From the NCBI GenBank assembly GCA_016779205.1, contig JADHOC010000018.1, forward strand, positions 1 through 64,000: 64,000 bases of DNA. Direction: 5' to 3'. The position numbers and the translations under genes were made by a program. Position 1 is the stretch's first letter, and every line of letters begins with the position of its first letter. This document shows, piece after piece, positions 26,635 through 35,571 of this stretch. The DNA is from Planctomycetota bacterium (GTDB lineage Bacteria; Planctomycetota; UBA1135; GCA-002686595). The notes beneath the pieces were generated by a model. The model did not search any database, was not told the origin of the DNA, and was given only the letters and a program-made list of their open reading frames with translations.

Positions 26635-27975
26635 TCAGAGGGCCCCGAGCGCGCGCTCGGCCTCCGCGAGAGACTCCCTCATGGCGAACACGACCGCGGT
26701 GTCCCCCCGACGGACGAGGGTCTCGCCCCCGGGGATCGTCACCGCGTTGTCCCGGACGAGGGCGCCGAGGACCACGCCGCTCGGGAGCCCGAGCTTGCGG
26801 AGCTTCACCGGCTCCTTCAGGCCCACCTCGAGCTCGATGACCTCGGCCTGCCCGTTGCCGATGGCAGCGATGGCGCGCGGTGAGCCAGCCCGCGCGAGGC
26901 GGGTGATGGCCTTGGCGCACATCATGCGCGGGCTGATGGCCTGGTCCACGCCCTCGAGCAGGTCGAAGATCTCCGCGTAGGAGGACTTCTCCACCAGCGC
27001 CACGGTGCGCTGGACGCCGAAGGACTTGGCCAGCTGGCAAGCCACGATGTTGCCCTCGTCGTCGTGGGTCGTCGCGACGAACACGCTGGCGTCGGCGAGG
27101 CGCTCCTCACGGAAGAGCATCATGTCCGTCGCGTCCCCCACCATCACCGTCAGGTCCCCCGAGCACTCCAGGTCCAGGGCCCGCGCACGGGCAGGGTCCT
27201 GCTCCAGCACGAGGACGCTGATCCCCGGCTCCCCCGAGAGCCGCAGGGCGATCTCACGCCCGATGCCGCCGGCGCCCATGATCACCACCGAGCGCTTCCA
27301 CTCCACCTTCTCCCCGGCGAGCCGCTCGAACTGGTCCAGGTCCTTGGAAGACCCCAGCACATAGATCTGGTCCTTGCCCAGGAGCTCATCGCCGCCCGAG
27401 GGGACCGTCAGCTGGCCGCCGCGGGAGACGGCGGCGACGAGCACCCCCGAGGGGAGCTTGAGCTCCCCGAGCGGCTTGCGCGTGAGCTCCGAGTCCTCCT
27501 TCAGCCGCAGGCGGCGGAGCTGGACCTGACCGTTGGCGAAGCTCTGGACCTCCAGCGCGTGGCGCTCGCGGACGAGGCCGAGGAGCTCCTCCGCGACCAG
27601 CTCCTCGGTGGAGAGGACCACGTCGAACCCCAGGGCGTCCTTGTAGAAGTAGCGGTAGTCCGCCAGCACCCGGGTGTCCTTCAGGCGGATGATGACCCGG
27701 CTCGCGCCCAGCTTCTTGGCGATCACGCTGGTGAGCATGTTGACCCGGTCATCGTCGGACACCGCGATGACGAGGTCCGCCGCGGACGCGCCTGCGTCCG
27801 TGAGCGTGTCGGCACGGGTCCCGTCCCCGACGAGCGACTGCACGTCGAGGGATTCGGTGAGCTTGCGCGACTTCGAGGGGTCCGGGTCGACCACGGTCAC
27901 CGAGTGCTCCTCGCGGCTGAGGACCCCGGCGAGGTGCTGGCCGACCTCTCCTGCGCCAATGATGACGATGTTCAT
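26635..27975 (-). CDS. trkA: TrkA potassium channel regulatory subunit
   Basis: A 446-residue cytoplasmic gating protein with two RCK units. The first Rossmann domain starts MNIVIIGAGEVGQHLA with the acidic VTVVDPDP. The second starts SVVIMGAGGIGREIALRL with VLVLEQDP. Each is followed by a TrkA_C module (about 140-215 and 365-446). NAD(H) or ATP binding to the RCK domains gates TrkH, which is encoded directly downstream. The ATG at 27975 matches the family start exactly. TATCGT lies 8 bases upstream, with no Shine-Dalgarno. Confidence 0.96.
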   Translation of the reverse strand: MNIVIIGAGEVGQHLAGVLSREEHSVTVVDPDPSKSRKLTESLDVQSLVGDGTRADTLTDAGASAADLVIAVSDDDRVNMLTSVIAKKLGASRVIIRLKDTRVLADYRYFYKDALGFDVVLSTEELVAEELLGLVRERHALEVQSFANGQVQLRRLRLKEDSELTRKPLGELKLPSGVLVAAVSRGGQLTVPSGGDELLGKDQIYVLGSSKDLDQFERLAGEKVEWKRSVVIMGAGGIGREIALRLSGEPGISVLVLEQDPARARALDLECSGDLTVMVGDATDMMLFREERLADASVFVATTHDDEGNIVACQLAKSFGVQRTVALVEKSSYAEIFDLLEGVDQAISPRMMCAKAITRLARAGSPRAIAAIGNGQAEVIELEVGLKEPVKLRKLGLPSGVVLGALVRDNAVTIPGGETLVRRGDTAVVFAMRESLAEAERALGAL

Positions 27976-27983
27976 CGACCGGA

Positions 27984-28014
27984 ACGATAGACCCTCGCCG
28001 CCGCGGGGTACAAC
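27984..28014. promoter_or_regulatory. Divergent -10 elements for trkA and the TrpG/PabA gene
   Basis: In the 45-bp gap, TATCGT (minus strand, 27989-27984) sits 8 bases before trkA and TACAAC (plus strand, 28009-28014) sits 6 bases before the amidotransferase GTG. Both would give leaderless or nearly leaderless mRNAs. No clear -35 elements are seen. Confidence 0.35.
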
Positions 28015-28020
28015 AGGCCG

Positions 28021-28599
28021 GTGATCGCCCTCGTCGACAATCGCGATTCGTTCACCTACAACCTCGTCCAGGCCCTCCAGAGGCTGGGCGCGGAGGTCAG
28101 GGTCCTCGACGGCCGCAGGGCCCGCGCGGAGGACGTCATGGGCGCGGCGGGGGTCCTGGTGGGCCCCGGCCCGGGCGAACCCCGCGCGGCGGGTTGTAGC
28201 GAGGAGATCTTCCGCGAGGCGGCGGCCCGCCCCGACGCCCCACCCGTCCTCGGGGTGTGCCTCGGGCATCAGGCCCTGGCGAGCGCCTTCGGCGCCCGCA
28301 TTCGCGGCGCCACCGAGCTCGTCCACGGGGCGGTGCGCCCCATCCATCACGAAGGGGACGGCCTGCTCTCAGGGCTGGCCTCGCCCTTCCCGATGGCCCG
28401 CTACAACTCCCTGGTGGTGGACGAGGTGGACCTCCCCGGTGAGCTCGTCGTGACCGCGCGCACCGAGGACGGAGACGTGGCTGGCTTGCGCCACACCTCG
28501 CGCCCGCTCTTCGGCTTGCAGGGCCACCCCGAGTCCATCCTCTGCGCCGAAGGCGGCGAGACGGTGTTCAGGAACTTCCTGGCTCTTTGCCGCCCGTGA
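28021..28599 (+). CDS. trpG: Glutamine amidotransferase, anthranilate/aminodeoxychorismate synthase component II
   Basis: A 192-residue class I glutamine amidotransferase of the TrpG/PabA type, which supplies ammonia from glutamine to the chorismate-using component I. The N-terminus IALVDNRDSFTYNLVQ is diagnostic. The oxyanion region GPGPGEP, nucleophile Cys80 in GVCLGHQAL, and the His-Glu pair in LQGHPES complete the triad. No component I gene is adjacent, so tryptophan and folate roles cannot be separated. The start is a GTG, probably leaderless. Its 3' end overlaps the convergent kinase-like gene by 32 bp. Confidence 0.9.
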   Translation: MIALVDNRDSFTYNLVQALQRLGAEVRVLDGRRARAEDVMGAAGVLVGPGPGEPRAAGCSEEIFREAAARPDAPPVLGVCLGHQALASAFGARIRGATELVHGAVRPIHHEGDGLLSGLASPFPMARYNSLVVDEVDLPGELVVTARTEDGDVAGLRHTSRPLFGLQGHPESILCAEGGETVFRNFLALCRP

Positions 28600-29392
28600 C
28601 CCGAGGGACCGAGGGGGTCTCCGGCGCGGACTCGAGCGGTCCGTCCCAGCGCGGCCAGGGCCCCTCGAAGGGGCGCCGGTCCTCCCCGTCCTTGGTCCCG
28701 AGCAGGCCGCGGGTGATGAAGAGGTAGGCGGGCTTCCCCGTGCGCCGCCAGAGGAGGGCCAGGCCCCGCCTGCGGATCCTCGAGGACTCCGGGACCCCGA
28801 TCTCCGCGGGCCCGCGACCGTTCATGGTGTAGCGGCGACGGAGCTTCTGGACGTGCCGCAGGTCATCCCCGCAGCGGGCGTCGAACCGCCTCCCCGACCG
28901 CCCGGGGTGGACGCTCGCCAGCTGAAAGTCGATGAGCCTCGGCCGGCCGGAGACCTCGACGACCACGTTCTGCTCCTTGTGCAGGTCGTTGTGACAGACC
29001 CCCACCGCGTGCAGGTCCCGCACGGCCGACTCGAGGAGGTCGAAGAAGTCGAGGGGCAGGCGCTCCGCCCGGTGCAAGGGAGCGCCCGCGACGAAGGGCC
29101 GGGTGAACAGCTCCCGTGCGCGGACGCCTGGCATGCGGCCGAGGGCGACCCGCTCCTCGTCGCTCAGCCGGGGGGCCGGCTCGAAGCGCGGCACGCTCCC
29201 CTCCCGGCACGCCGCCATGGCGCGCTGCTCTCGCCTCGCGAGGAGACGGGCCAGGGGACGCAGGATCCACCAGCCGTCGAGGGAGCGGAGCACGAACTCC
29301 TCGCGTGGTTCCCCCGCGCGCTCGAGCGCGACCCGATGGACGGCGCCGAGGGCGTCACGTTTCATCTCCTCCAGGATGCGGACGGGTGTCAC
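28568..29392 (-). CDS. Kinase-like protein (LPS-kinase/RIO-like fold)
   Basis: A 274-residue protein with a protein-kinase-like core. The catalytic loop is HNDLHKEQNVVVE and the metal-binding segment is LIDFQLAS, which resembles lipopolysaccharide core kinases (Kdo/WaaP group) and RIO-like kinases. A glycine-rich loop is not clear and the N-lobe is short. Substrate is unknown; phosphorylation of an envelope sugar would fit the DxHxxN pattern. The GTG at 29392 has the -10-like TAGGTT 7 bases upstream. It is divergent from the ABC transporter gene and overlaps the amidotransferase gene tail to tail. Confidence 0.65.
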   Translation of the reverse strand: MTPVRILEEMKRDALGAVHRVALERAGEPREEFVLRSLDGWWILRPLARLLARREQRAMAACREGSVPRFEPAPRLSDEERVALGRMPGVRARELFTRPFVAGAPLHRAERLPLDFFDLLESAVRDLHAVGVCHNDLHKEQNVVVEVSGRPRLIDFQLASVHPGRSGRRFDARCGDDLRHVQKLRRRYTMNGRGPAEIGVPESSRIRRRGLALLWRRTGKPAYLFITRGLLGTKDGEDRRPFEGPWPRWDGPLESAPETPSVPRVTGGKEPGSS

Positions 29393-29413
29393 GCTGAGTA
29401 ACCTACCACGCCC

Positions 29414-30376
29414 ATGACCGCGCTCGCTCCCACACAGGCCGCGTCACCCTCCCCCCCCGGTGCTGGAGGCGTGTCCGTCCACGGACTCGAGCATCGCTTC
29501 GGGGCCACCCAGGCGCTCCACCGGACCGACCTCGAGATCCCTGCGGGCGGAGTGGTCGGGCTCCTCGGTCCCAACGGGAGCGGCAAGAGCACCCTCATGC
29601 GGTTGCTCACCGGTCTCGTCCCCCTGCAACAGGGCAAGGTCAACGTGGACGGAGTCCCCATGGCGGGAGACGGCCTCGAGATCCGCCGGCGCACCACGTA
29701 TGCCCCCGGGGAGCTCCACCTCTACAGCGAGCTGAAGGGCGGGGAGCACCTTCGCTTCCTCCTGCGCGGCCGCCGCGACGGGAGCTTTGATCGGGCGCGC
29801 TCCATCGCCGGCGAGCTCGGCCTGCCCCTGGACCGCCGGGTCCGCGAGTACAGCCACGGCATGAAGCGCCAGCTGCTCTTCGCCGCCGCCATCGCCCCCG
29901 ACGTCCGTGTGAGGATCCTCGACGAGATCAGCGAGGGCCTCGACCCGGCCAAGCGGAGCCAGGTCCTCGACCTCATCGACGCCGACGCCGCCCGCGGCAC
30001 GACGATCCTGCTCTCCTCCCATCACCTCGGGGAGGTGGACCGGTCCTGCCAGCGGCTCGTCTTCCTCAACGCCGGCCGCGTCGTCGCGGACGAGAGCTCC
30101 GAGGAGGTCCGCCGTCGCGCCGGGCGGCTCGTCCGCCTGCGCTTCGCTCCGGGCGCCCTGACCCCAGGGAGTACGGGGGTCCTCCAGGGGCCGGGGGTCG
30201 AGTCCGTCGAGGAGGTCGAGGACCGGGTCAACGTGATGCTCTCCGGCGACGACCCGAGGGCCTTCCTCGGCCGCCTCGCCGCCGCCACCGACCTGCCGGC
30301 GCCCACCAGCGTCGAGCACGGCCGGATCTCCCTGGGTGAGCTCTACCGGGCCCTCTACGGCGTGGAGGGCACCTGA
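29414..30376 (+). CDS. ABC transporter ATP-binding protein
   Basis: A 320-residue ATPase of the ABC-2/drug-export type. Walker A is LLGPNGSGKST, the signature YSHGMKRQ is a variant of LSGGQ, Walker B is VRILDEISEGLDP, and the switch His is in SSHHLGEV. The Walker B segment has ILDEISEGLDP where ILDEPTSGLDP is usual. A C-terminal domain of about 80 residues follows. It pairs with the permease immediately downstream, whose ATG overlaps its stop (TGATG). The exported substrate is unknown. Confidence 0.92.
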   Translation: MTALAPTQAASPSPPGAGGVSVHGLEHRFGATQALHRTDLEIPAGGVVGLLGPNGSGKSTLMRLLTGLVPLQQGKVNVDGVPMAGDGLEIRRRTTYAPGELHLYSELKGGEHLRFLLRGRRDGSFDRARSIAGELGLPLDRRVREYSHGMKRQLLFAAAIAPDVRVRILDEISEGLDPAKRSQVLDLIDADAARGTTILLSSHHLGEVDRSCQRLVFLNAGRVVADESSEEVRRRAGRLVRLRFAPGALTPGSTGVLQGPGVESVEEVEDRVNVMLSGDDPRAFLGRLAAATDLPAPTSVEHGRISLGELYRALYGVEGT

Positions 30377-31140
30377 TGTTCAAGGGCACGCGGGGCTACA
30401 TCACCTACGGGCTCGGCTTCTTCGTCGTGCTGGAGATCATGCTCGTGGCCGCCGTCTACTGGTGGCCGACGTTCGAGGAGAACCTCCCCTCCATCAAGGC
30501 GATCGCCGCGCCGATCCAGATGCTGAGCGACCTTGTGGACCAGGTCGACCAGTTCGGCGTGTCCGGGTACATCGTGGGCCAGCATTTCTTCAAGGGCTGC
30601 AGCGCCCTGGGCACCGCCGCCGCCGTCCTCTTCGCGGCGAACAGCGTCGCGGGGGAGGCCCACCGGGGCACGATGGAGATCTGGCTGGCCCGACCCGTCT
30701 CCCGAACCCGCCTCATGACCGAGCGCTGGCTCGGCGGGCTCTTCGTGGTGGTGGCGCCGGTCTTCCTCACGAGCGCGACGGTCCCCGCGCTCCTCGGCAT
30801 GTTCGACAAGACCATGGACATGTCCGACCTGATGCGCTGCTCGCTGCACATGGGCGGGTTCCTGGCGGCGATCTACTCGGTCAGCTTCCTGTGGTCGTGC
30901 CTGAGCTCGGAGCCCATGCGCATCAGCTTCGTGATGCTGTTCCTCTCGGTCATGGTCTTCGCGCTCTACCTGGTGGAGGGGGTGACCCACTACTCCCTCT
31001 ACCGCCTCGTGGAGATCAAGGTGTTCATGCGCATCATCACCAAGGACGCCATGGACTGGCCGCTGCTCGCGCCCATGCTGGCCTGCACCGTCCTCGCCTA
31101 CGGCCTCTCGCTGCGGGCGTTCCGAAGGCGCGTCCCCTGA
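30376..31140 (+). CDS. ABC-2 type permease
   Basis: A 254-residue integral membrane protein with six predicted helices, including an initial YGLGFFVVLEIMLVAAVYWW and a last LLAPMLACTVLAYGLSL. The cytosolic loop AGEAHRGTMEIWLARPVSRTRLM is the classic coupling-helix region of ABC-2 permeases of the NosY/natB type. It forms an exporter with the upstream ATPase by translational coupling. Confidence 0.88.
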   Translation: MFKGTRGYITYGLGFFVVLEIMLVAAVYWWPTFEENLPSIKAIAAPIQMLSDLVDQVDQFGVSGYIVGQHFFKGCSALGTAAAVLFAANSVAGEAHRGTMEIWLARPVSRTRLMTERWLGGLFVVVAPVFLTSATVPALLGMFDKTMDMSDLMRCSLHMGGFLAAIYSVSFLWSCLSSEPMRISFVMLFLSVMVFALYLVEGVTHYSLYRLVEIKVFMRIITKDAMDWPLLAPMLACTVLAYGLSLRAFRRRVP

Positions 31141-31165
31141 GGCAAGGAGGCCCCGGCCGGGACCG

Positions 31166-32641
31166 TCAGCCCTCGCCCCGGGCGATCCAACTCCACAGCG
31201 CGCGCTCCAGTTCGGGAACGTCCACCTCCTCGAAGGCGGCGCCCAGGGCGCGCTCCTTGCTCCTGCGCACCGCCACGTCGTAGGACCGCCGCGAGATCCC
31301 ACGCAGGGCGAGCTCCTCGACCTCGTCGCGCCACGCGGCCCTGAGGCCCTCGTGGTACCGCTCGACCACCTCGCGCCACGGCCTCCGGCCACGGGCCTCG
31401 CTGCTCGTCTCGAGGAAGCGGACGAGCGCGTAGCTGAAGGGGTAACAGACCGCGGCGTTGCCGTAGAAGGCGGACTGCGACATGGCCAGGAGGTCCCCGA
31501 GCGGTGGCACCTGGGCGCGGACGTCAGGCCGCAGGAGGTACTCGAGCTTGTCCTCCAGCGGATCCACGCCGACGACCCGACCGGACCGGAGGGTGGCCCC
31601 CGCGTAGTACTCCGCGAGCCCCTCCCCGAACCATGTGTGCGGGGTCGCCGCGCTCATGGTCTGGTGCAGGTACTGGTGACAGACCTCGTGGTAGAGCGTC
31701 CGGGCCGTCGGGTGGTCCAGGGGGATGGGCCCCTCCGGGTTCGTGCGGGCGTCGTAGAGCACGAGCTCCCCGACGCTCGGGTTGAAGTACCCGACGGTCC
31801 CCGGGCTCCCGCCGTAGGTCAGGTACTCGCCCCGGTCCCGGCAGATGCGGACCACGGCCAGCGAGGAGACCTCCTGGTCCGGTGGCAGATCGACCCTGAG
31901 CCGGCTGCGGACGGCCATCATGGCGTCGGCGAGCTGCCGGGGCACGGGGGAGTGTTCGGGTCCATGGAACAGAACCATGGCGCTATTCGTATCCGTCACC
32001 GTCCACCCGGCGGCCAGCTTGACGCCCACCTCGATCCGCTCGGCCTCGAACGGAAGGACGGTCCGGCGGTAGCGCGCCTCCCACTGCTTGCGGCCGAGGT
32101 CCACCTCGGCCTGATCGAAGAACCGGAAGCTGGAGGCGGCCCGGTCGAAGGCCCGCCGCTCGCGCCGGTAGAGGCCCTCCTCGCACTCGCCCACGAAGAC
32201 GACCGCGTCCTCCGGTCCGGTCCAGGCGTGGACGAACAGCCCGCGCTCCAGGTCCTCCACCACGAACCGCCCGGTGAGCCGAACAGGGCTCCGGCCGTAC
32301 CGCTCTCGGACGGAGCGCTCCTCGGCCACGTCGGCAGTCGGGAAGGTCCCCTGGACCCATGCTCGCACCGCCGTCGCGTCGACCCCCGGCCCCTCGATGC
32401 GGTAGACGCGGTGGGTACATGGGGCCGCGCGATCATTGGGGGCGTTCTTCGTGGCGAAGAGCAGCAGCAGTCCCTCGCTCTCCGGCGGCACCTGGCGCGC
32501 CTCGAGCCGCGCGGATCTCTCGAAGCCGAACCCGAGGGCGGGGAACTTCTCGAGGCGATCAGGGGCAGGGCTCCGCCCCGGAGAGCTGGCCGCGCCGCCG
32601 ACGATCAGGGCACCGAGGATGAGCAGAGGGAATGCTCGCAT
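31166..32641 (-). CDS. Exported HExxH metalloprotease-like protein (DUF1570-like)
   Basis: A 491-residue protein with a signal peptide (FPLLILGALIVGG). A C-terminal domain contains LYHEVCHQYLHQ (HExxH zinc site) followed about 20 residues later by WFGEGLAEYYAG, which supplies the third ligand Glu, as in gluzincin peptidases and DUF1570 proteins common in Planctomycetota. The N-terminal half (about 30-230) is unrecognised. The catalytic pattern is intact, so it is probably an active extracytoplasmic peptidase. It lies 42 bp downstream of the TPR protein gene and is likely in the same operon. Confidence 0.75.
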   Translation of the reverse strand: MRAFPLLILGALIVGGAASSPGRSPAPDRLEKFPALGFGFERSARLEARQVPPESEGLLLLFATKNAPNDRAAPCTHRVYRIEGPGVDATAVRAWVQGTFPTADVAEERSVRERYGRSPVRLTGRFVVEDLERGLFVHAWTGPEDAVVFVGECEEGLYRRERRAFDRAASSFRFFDQAEVDLGRKQWEARYRRTVLPFEAERIEVGVKLAAGWTVTDTNSAMVLFHGPEHSPVPRQLADAMMAVRSRLRVDLPPDQEVSSLAVVRICRDRGEYLTYGGSPGTVGYFNPSVGELVLYDARTNPEGPIPLDHPTARTLYHEVCHQYLHQTMSAATPHTWFGEGLAEYYAGATLRSGRVVGVDPLEDKLEYLLRPDVRAQVPPLGDLLAMSQSAFYGNAAVCYPFSYALVRFLETSSEARGRRPWREVVERYHEGLRAAWRDEVEELALRGISRRSYDVAVRRSKERALGAAFEEVDVPELERALWSWIARGEG

Positions 32642-32683
32642 GACGCAGTCATCGGCCGGCCGCCTGACCGGGCTCCAGACCCG

Positions 32684-33382
32684 TCAACCGAAGCAGCGAG
32701 CGAGCATCGTCCTGAGCCGCCAAGTCCAGGTTCGGGACGCTGCGCCGCGCCCGCTGGCGGCCGCGAGCGGCACCACCTCCCCCAGGGCCTGCTTGGCCCC
32801 GCCGGCGTCTCCCGCCGCCCGGAGGAGCCTCGCCCGCAGGAGGGCGCTCTCGGGAGTCGCCCCGTGATTCCGCTCGAACCTCGTGACACGCTCGAGGGCA
32901 CCGGGCACTTCGCCAGCGTCCCGGCTCGCCTCGGCCGACCGGAGCATCGCGCCACCGTAGGCGTACTCCTCGTCCTCGCGCAGGACCGAGTCGAGGGCCT
33001 GCTGGGCGGCCGCGGCGTTGCGCCCCGCGCGCAAGCGCGCCTCGCCGAGCCGGTAGCGCAGCTCCAGGGAGTCGGGGTCTCCCTCCGAGGCGGCCTCCAG
33101 CAGCGGGATCGCCCGGCGCGCCTTCCCCTGGGCGAGGAGCAGGACACCGAGCTTGCCCTTGTGGTGGGGCGTGTCCACCGCCCCCAGCGACCGCTCCAGC
33201 CGACGCCGTGCGCCCGCGTCGACGGCCTCCGCCCCGAGCTTGGCTGCCACCGCGGAGACCAGCAGGGCGGTGAACCAGAAGCCCAGGAAGGGGATCCTGA
33301 ACAGCGCCCCAACGACCGGGAGCTGCGCCAGGAAGCCCGTCAGTATGAAGACGCAGACGAAGAAGATGAGGAGTCGAGCCAT
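32684..33382 (-). CDS. Membrane-anchored TPR-like protein
   Basis: A 232-residue protein. Two hydrophobic segments lie at the N-terminus (LLIFFVCVFILTGFLAQLPVV and FRIPFLGFWFTALLVSAVAA). They are followed by helical tetratricopeptide-like repeats (KGKLGVLLLAQGKARRAIPLLEAA, LRYRLGEARLRAGRNAAAAQ, GAMLRSAEASRDAGEVPGAL, SALLRARLLRAAGDAGGAKQAL). TPR arrays mediate protein contacts. TATCCT lies 9 bases before the ATG and there is no Shine-Dalgarno. It is the first gene of a unit with the HExxH protein and is divergent from lpxB. Confidence 0.8.
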   Translation of the reverse strand: MARLLIFFVCVFILTGFLAQLPVVGALFRIPFLGFWFTALLVSAVAAKLGAEAVDAGARRRLERSLGAVDTPHHKGKLGVLLLAQGKARRAIPLLEAASEGDPDSLELRYRLGEARLRAGRNAAAAQQALDSVLREDEEYAYGGAMLRSAEASRDAGEVPGALERVTRFERNHGATPESALLRARLLRAAGDAGGAKQALGEVVPLAAASGRGAASRTWTWRLRTMLARCFG

Positions 33383-33391
33383 CCGGGGAGG

Positions 33392-33417
33392 AGGATAACG
33401 CGCACCGAACGTATCCT
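33392..33417. promoter_or_regulatory. Divergent -10 elements for the TPR gene and lpxB
   Basis: In a 42-bp gap, TATCCT on the minus strand (33397-33392) lies 9 bases before the TPR start and TATCCT on the plus strand (33412-33417) lies 7 bases before the lpxB GTG. The same hexamer is used in both directions. Confidence 0.4.
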
Positions 33418-33424
33418 CCCCCCC

Positions 33425-34792
33425 GTGGCTGACCGATCCCCCCAAGGCATCCGACCGCGAACAGCGGCCCGGCTCGAGCTGGGTCGCGCCGTCGGTGGAG
33501 CGCTCCTCGCGCCGCTGCGATACCTGGGGCATGTGCCGGTGCGCAAGCGCGTCCTCTCGGAGATCCGCCACGACGTGCAGGAGGGCTCTGGCGAGCTCAG
33601 CCCGCTCCCCCAGACCTCCATCCCCACTGACCGCCCCCTCCGGATCCTCGTGGGGGCCGCCGAGGCCTCCGGGGAGATCCACGGTGCCAACCTGATCCGC
33701 GCCATCCGCGCGAGGGTGGAGGCCGCCGGCGCCCCGCCTCCGGAGTTCGCGGCGCTGGGGGGCGAGCGGATCCGCGAGCTCGGCGTGCCGACGATCGCGG
33801 ACCCCGTCGCCAGAGCCCACACCGGCTTCGACGGCGTCCTCAGCTCCTTGCCGTACTACGTCGGCGTCATCGAGGACACGGCGCGCCACGCGCGGAACGT
33901 GCGCCCCGACCTCTTCATCCCCGTGGACTCGCCCGCGCTCAACGTGCCGCTGGCCCACGCGGTCCGCAGGTATGGCGTCAAGACCTGCCACCTCGTGGCG
34001 CCGCAGTACTGGGGCTGGGCGCCCTGGCGGGTGCGAGGGTACCGCAAGGCGATGGACCTCTCCCTGACGATCCTCCCCCATGAGCCGGCGTGGTACGGCA
34101 GGCACGGTGTTCGGACGCGACACATCGGCCACCCGCTGCTCGACGACCTGGCGAGCGTCCCGGTGACGCGACCGGAAGAGGGGTCCCGGATCCTCGCCCT
34201 GCTCCCCGGGAGCCGCCGGGGCGTGATCCAGCGGAACCTCCCCTGGATGCTGGAGGCGCTCCGGCCCCTCCGACAGGCGGCGCCCGACGCGGAGGTGCGG
34301 ATCCTCCAGTCCACCGAGGAGCACGCGGGGCTGATCCAGGAGCTCACGCGGGGACACGACGTGACGTTCACCTGCCAGGAGCTCCACGGCGAGCTCGCGC
34401 GCGCCCGGGCCGCCTTCGCCGTGTCGGGGACCGTCCTCACCGACGTCCTCCACCACCGGCTCCCGACGGTGGTGCTGTACCGGTTCTCCAAGCGGCTCGA
34501 GTCGTTCCTCTACGACCACGTGCTCACCACCCCCTACTTCGCCTCCACCAACCTGCTCGCCGGGCGTGAGGTGCTCCCCGAGCACGGCTTCCGCGGCCGA
34601 GGCCCGGTCGAGCTGGTGGGCGCCCAGGTGCGCGATGCCTTCCTGGACCCGGCCACCCGGGCACGGGCGGCCGAGGACCTGGAGGACGCTGCCCGCCGGC
34701 TCGGCCCCCCCGGCGCCATCGACCGGGCTGCCGCCCACGCCCTCGCCCTCGTCCCCGCGCCGCCCTCCCCGGGAGCTACGCCTCGTGGTTGA
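33425..34792 (+). CDS. lpxB: Lipid-A-disaccharide synthase family protein
   Basis: A 455-residue GT19 glycosyltransferase that joins UDP-2,3-diacylglucosamine and lipid X to form the lipid A disaccharide. The hallmark ILVGAAEASGEIHGANL (residues about 75) is present, as are APQYWGWAPWRVRGY, the LPGSRRGVIQRNLPWML nucleotide-binding region, SGTVLTDVLHHRLPTVVLYR, and PYFASTNLLAGREVLPE. About 65 extra N-terminal residues precede the usual start and include a short hydrophobic stretch. The GTG at 33425 is taken because a -10 lies 7 bases upstream. It suggests the cell makes a lipid A-like glycolipid. Confidence 0.9.
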   Translation: MADRSPQGIRPRTAARLELGRAVGGALLAPLRYLGHVPVRKRVLSEIRHDVQEGSGELSPLPQTSIPTDRPLRILVGAAEASGEIHGANLIRAIRARVEAAGAPPPEFAALGGERIRELGVPTIADPVARAHTGFDGVLSSLPYYVGVIEDTARHARNVRPDLFIPVDSPALNVPLAHAVRRYGVKTCHLVAPQYWGWAPWRVRGYRKAMDLSLTILPHEPAWYGRHGVRTRHIGHPLLDDLASVPVTRPEEGSRILALLPGSRRGVIQRNLPWMLEALRPLRQAAPDAEVRILQSTEEHAGLIQELTRGHDVTFTCQELHGELARARAAFAVSGTVLTDVLHHRLPTVVLYRFSKRLESFLYDHVLTTPYFASTNLLAGREVLPEHGFRGRGPVELVGAQVRDAFLDPATRARAAEDLEDAARRLGPPGAIDRAAAHALALVPAPPSPGATPRG

Positions 34793-34928
34793 TTCTGAGT
34801 CTCCCTCCGGCCCTGAGCCTCCTGCGGAGCCCGCCACCTCGCCTTCCGAGGGGGTCCCCGGGGAGCGCCGTACGGATTCTTCGAATCCGTTGAATGACCC
34901 CGAAGGCCCGGGGTACAGCCGTTCGACG

Positions 34929-35543
34929 ATGCACTGCGAGGCCACCCAACTCATGACCGCCGCCCGCTCGGGCGACGAGGACGCGTTCGAGGCCCTGTTC
35001 CTGAAGGTCCGAGGGGTCGCCGTTCAATCGGCCCGCTCCCTGGTCGGCTCCCACGCGGACGCCCTGGACATGACCCAGGAGGCCTTCATCAAGGCCTACA
35101 AGGCGCGGGACAAGTACGACCCGGACCAGCCCTTCCTCCCCTGGTTCCACCGCATCCTCCGGAACACCTGCTTCAGCTTCCTGCGCAAGCGGGGCCGCAG
35201 CCACAGCACGTCGCTGCACGCCGTCGACTCGGACGGCGAGAGCCACGCCCTGCAGCTCGAGGACGCCTCCGCCCCTCGACCCTCGGACCGGGTGCTCGCC
35301 GAGGAACGCCGCGAGCAATTTGACGTCGCCCTCGAGCGGCTCTCGGCCAGGGACCGGGAGATCCTCGTGCTCCGGCACTACCAGGAGCTCTCCTACCGGG
35401 AGATCTCCGAGGCCCTGGAGATCCCCGAGGGGACGGTGATGTCCCGGCTCTTCCACGCTCGAAAGCGGCTGCGCGTGCACCTCGCGCCCCGCATCGAGGA
35501 TCTCCTCAGTCAACCGAGCGGTGGAGGGCGCTCGCCCCGCTGA
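34929..35543 (+). CDS. ECF-type RNA polymerase sigma factor
   Basis: A 204-residue extracytoplasmic-function sigma factor. Region 2 runs from LMTAARSGDEDAFEALF through DMTQEAFIKAYKARDKYDPDQPFLPWFHRILRN. Region 4 is LSARDREILVLRHYQELSYREISEALEIPEGTVMSRLFHARKRL. The ATG at 34929 is chosen because sigma homology begins a few residues later. An in-frame GTG at 34785, overlapping the end of lpxB, would add 48 mostly Pro/Glu/Ser residues. The putative anti-sigma gene starts 28 bp downstream, so the pair is likely co-regulated. Confidence 0.93.
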   Translation: MHCEATQLMTAARSGDEDAFEALFLKVRGVAVQSARSLVGSHADALDMTQEAFIKAYKARDKYDPDQPFLPWFHRILRNTCFSFLRKRGRSHSTSLHAVDSDGESHALQLEDASAPRPSDRVLAEERREQFDVALERLSARDREILVLRHYQELSYREISEALEIPEGTVMSRLFHARKRLRVHLAPRIEDLLSQPSGGGRSPR

Positions 35544-35571
35544 GCCGAGCTCAGCGCGGAGCCAAACCATC

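Noticed and set aside
31352..33424. Long upstream extension of the lpxB frame
   Set aside because: It is antisense to the HExxH and TPR genes; LpxB homology starts only after the GTG at 33425.
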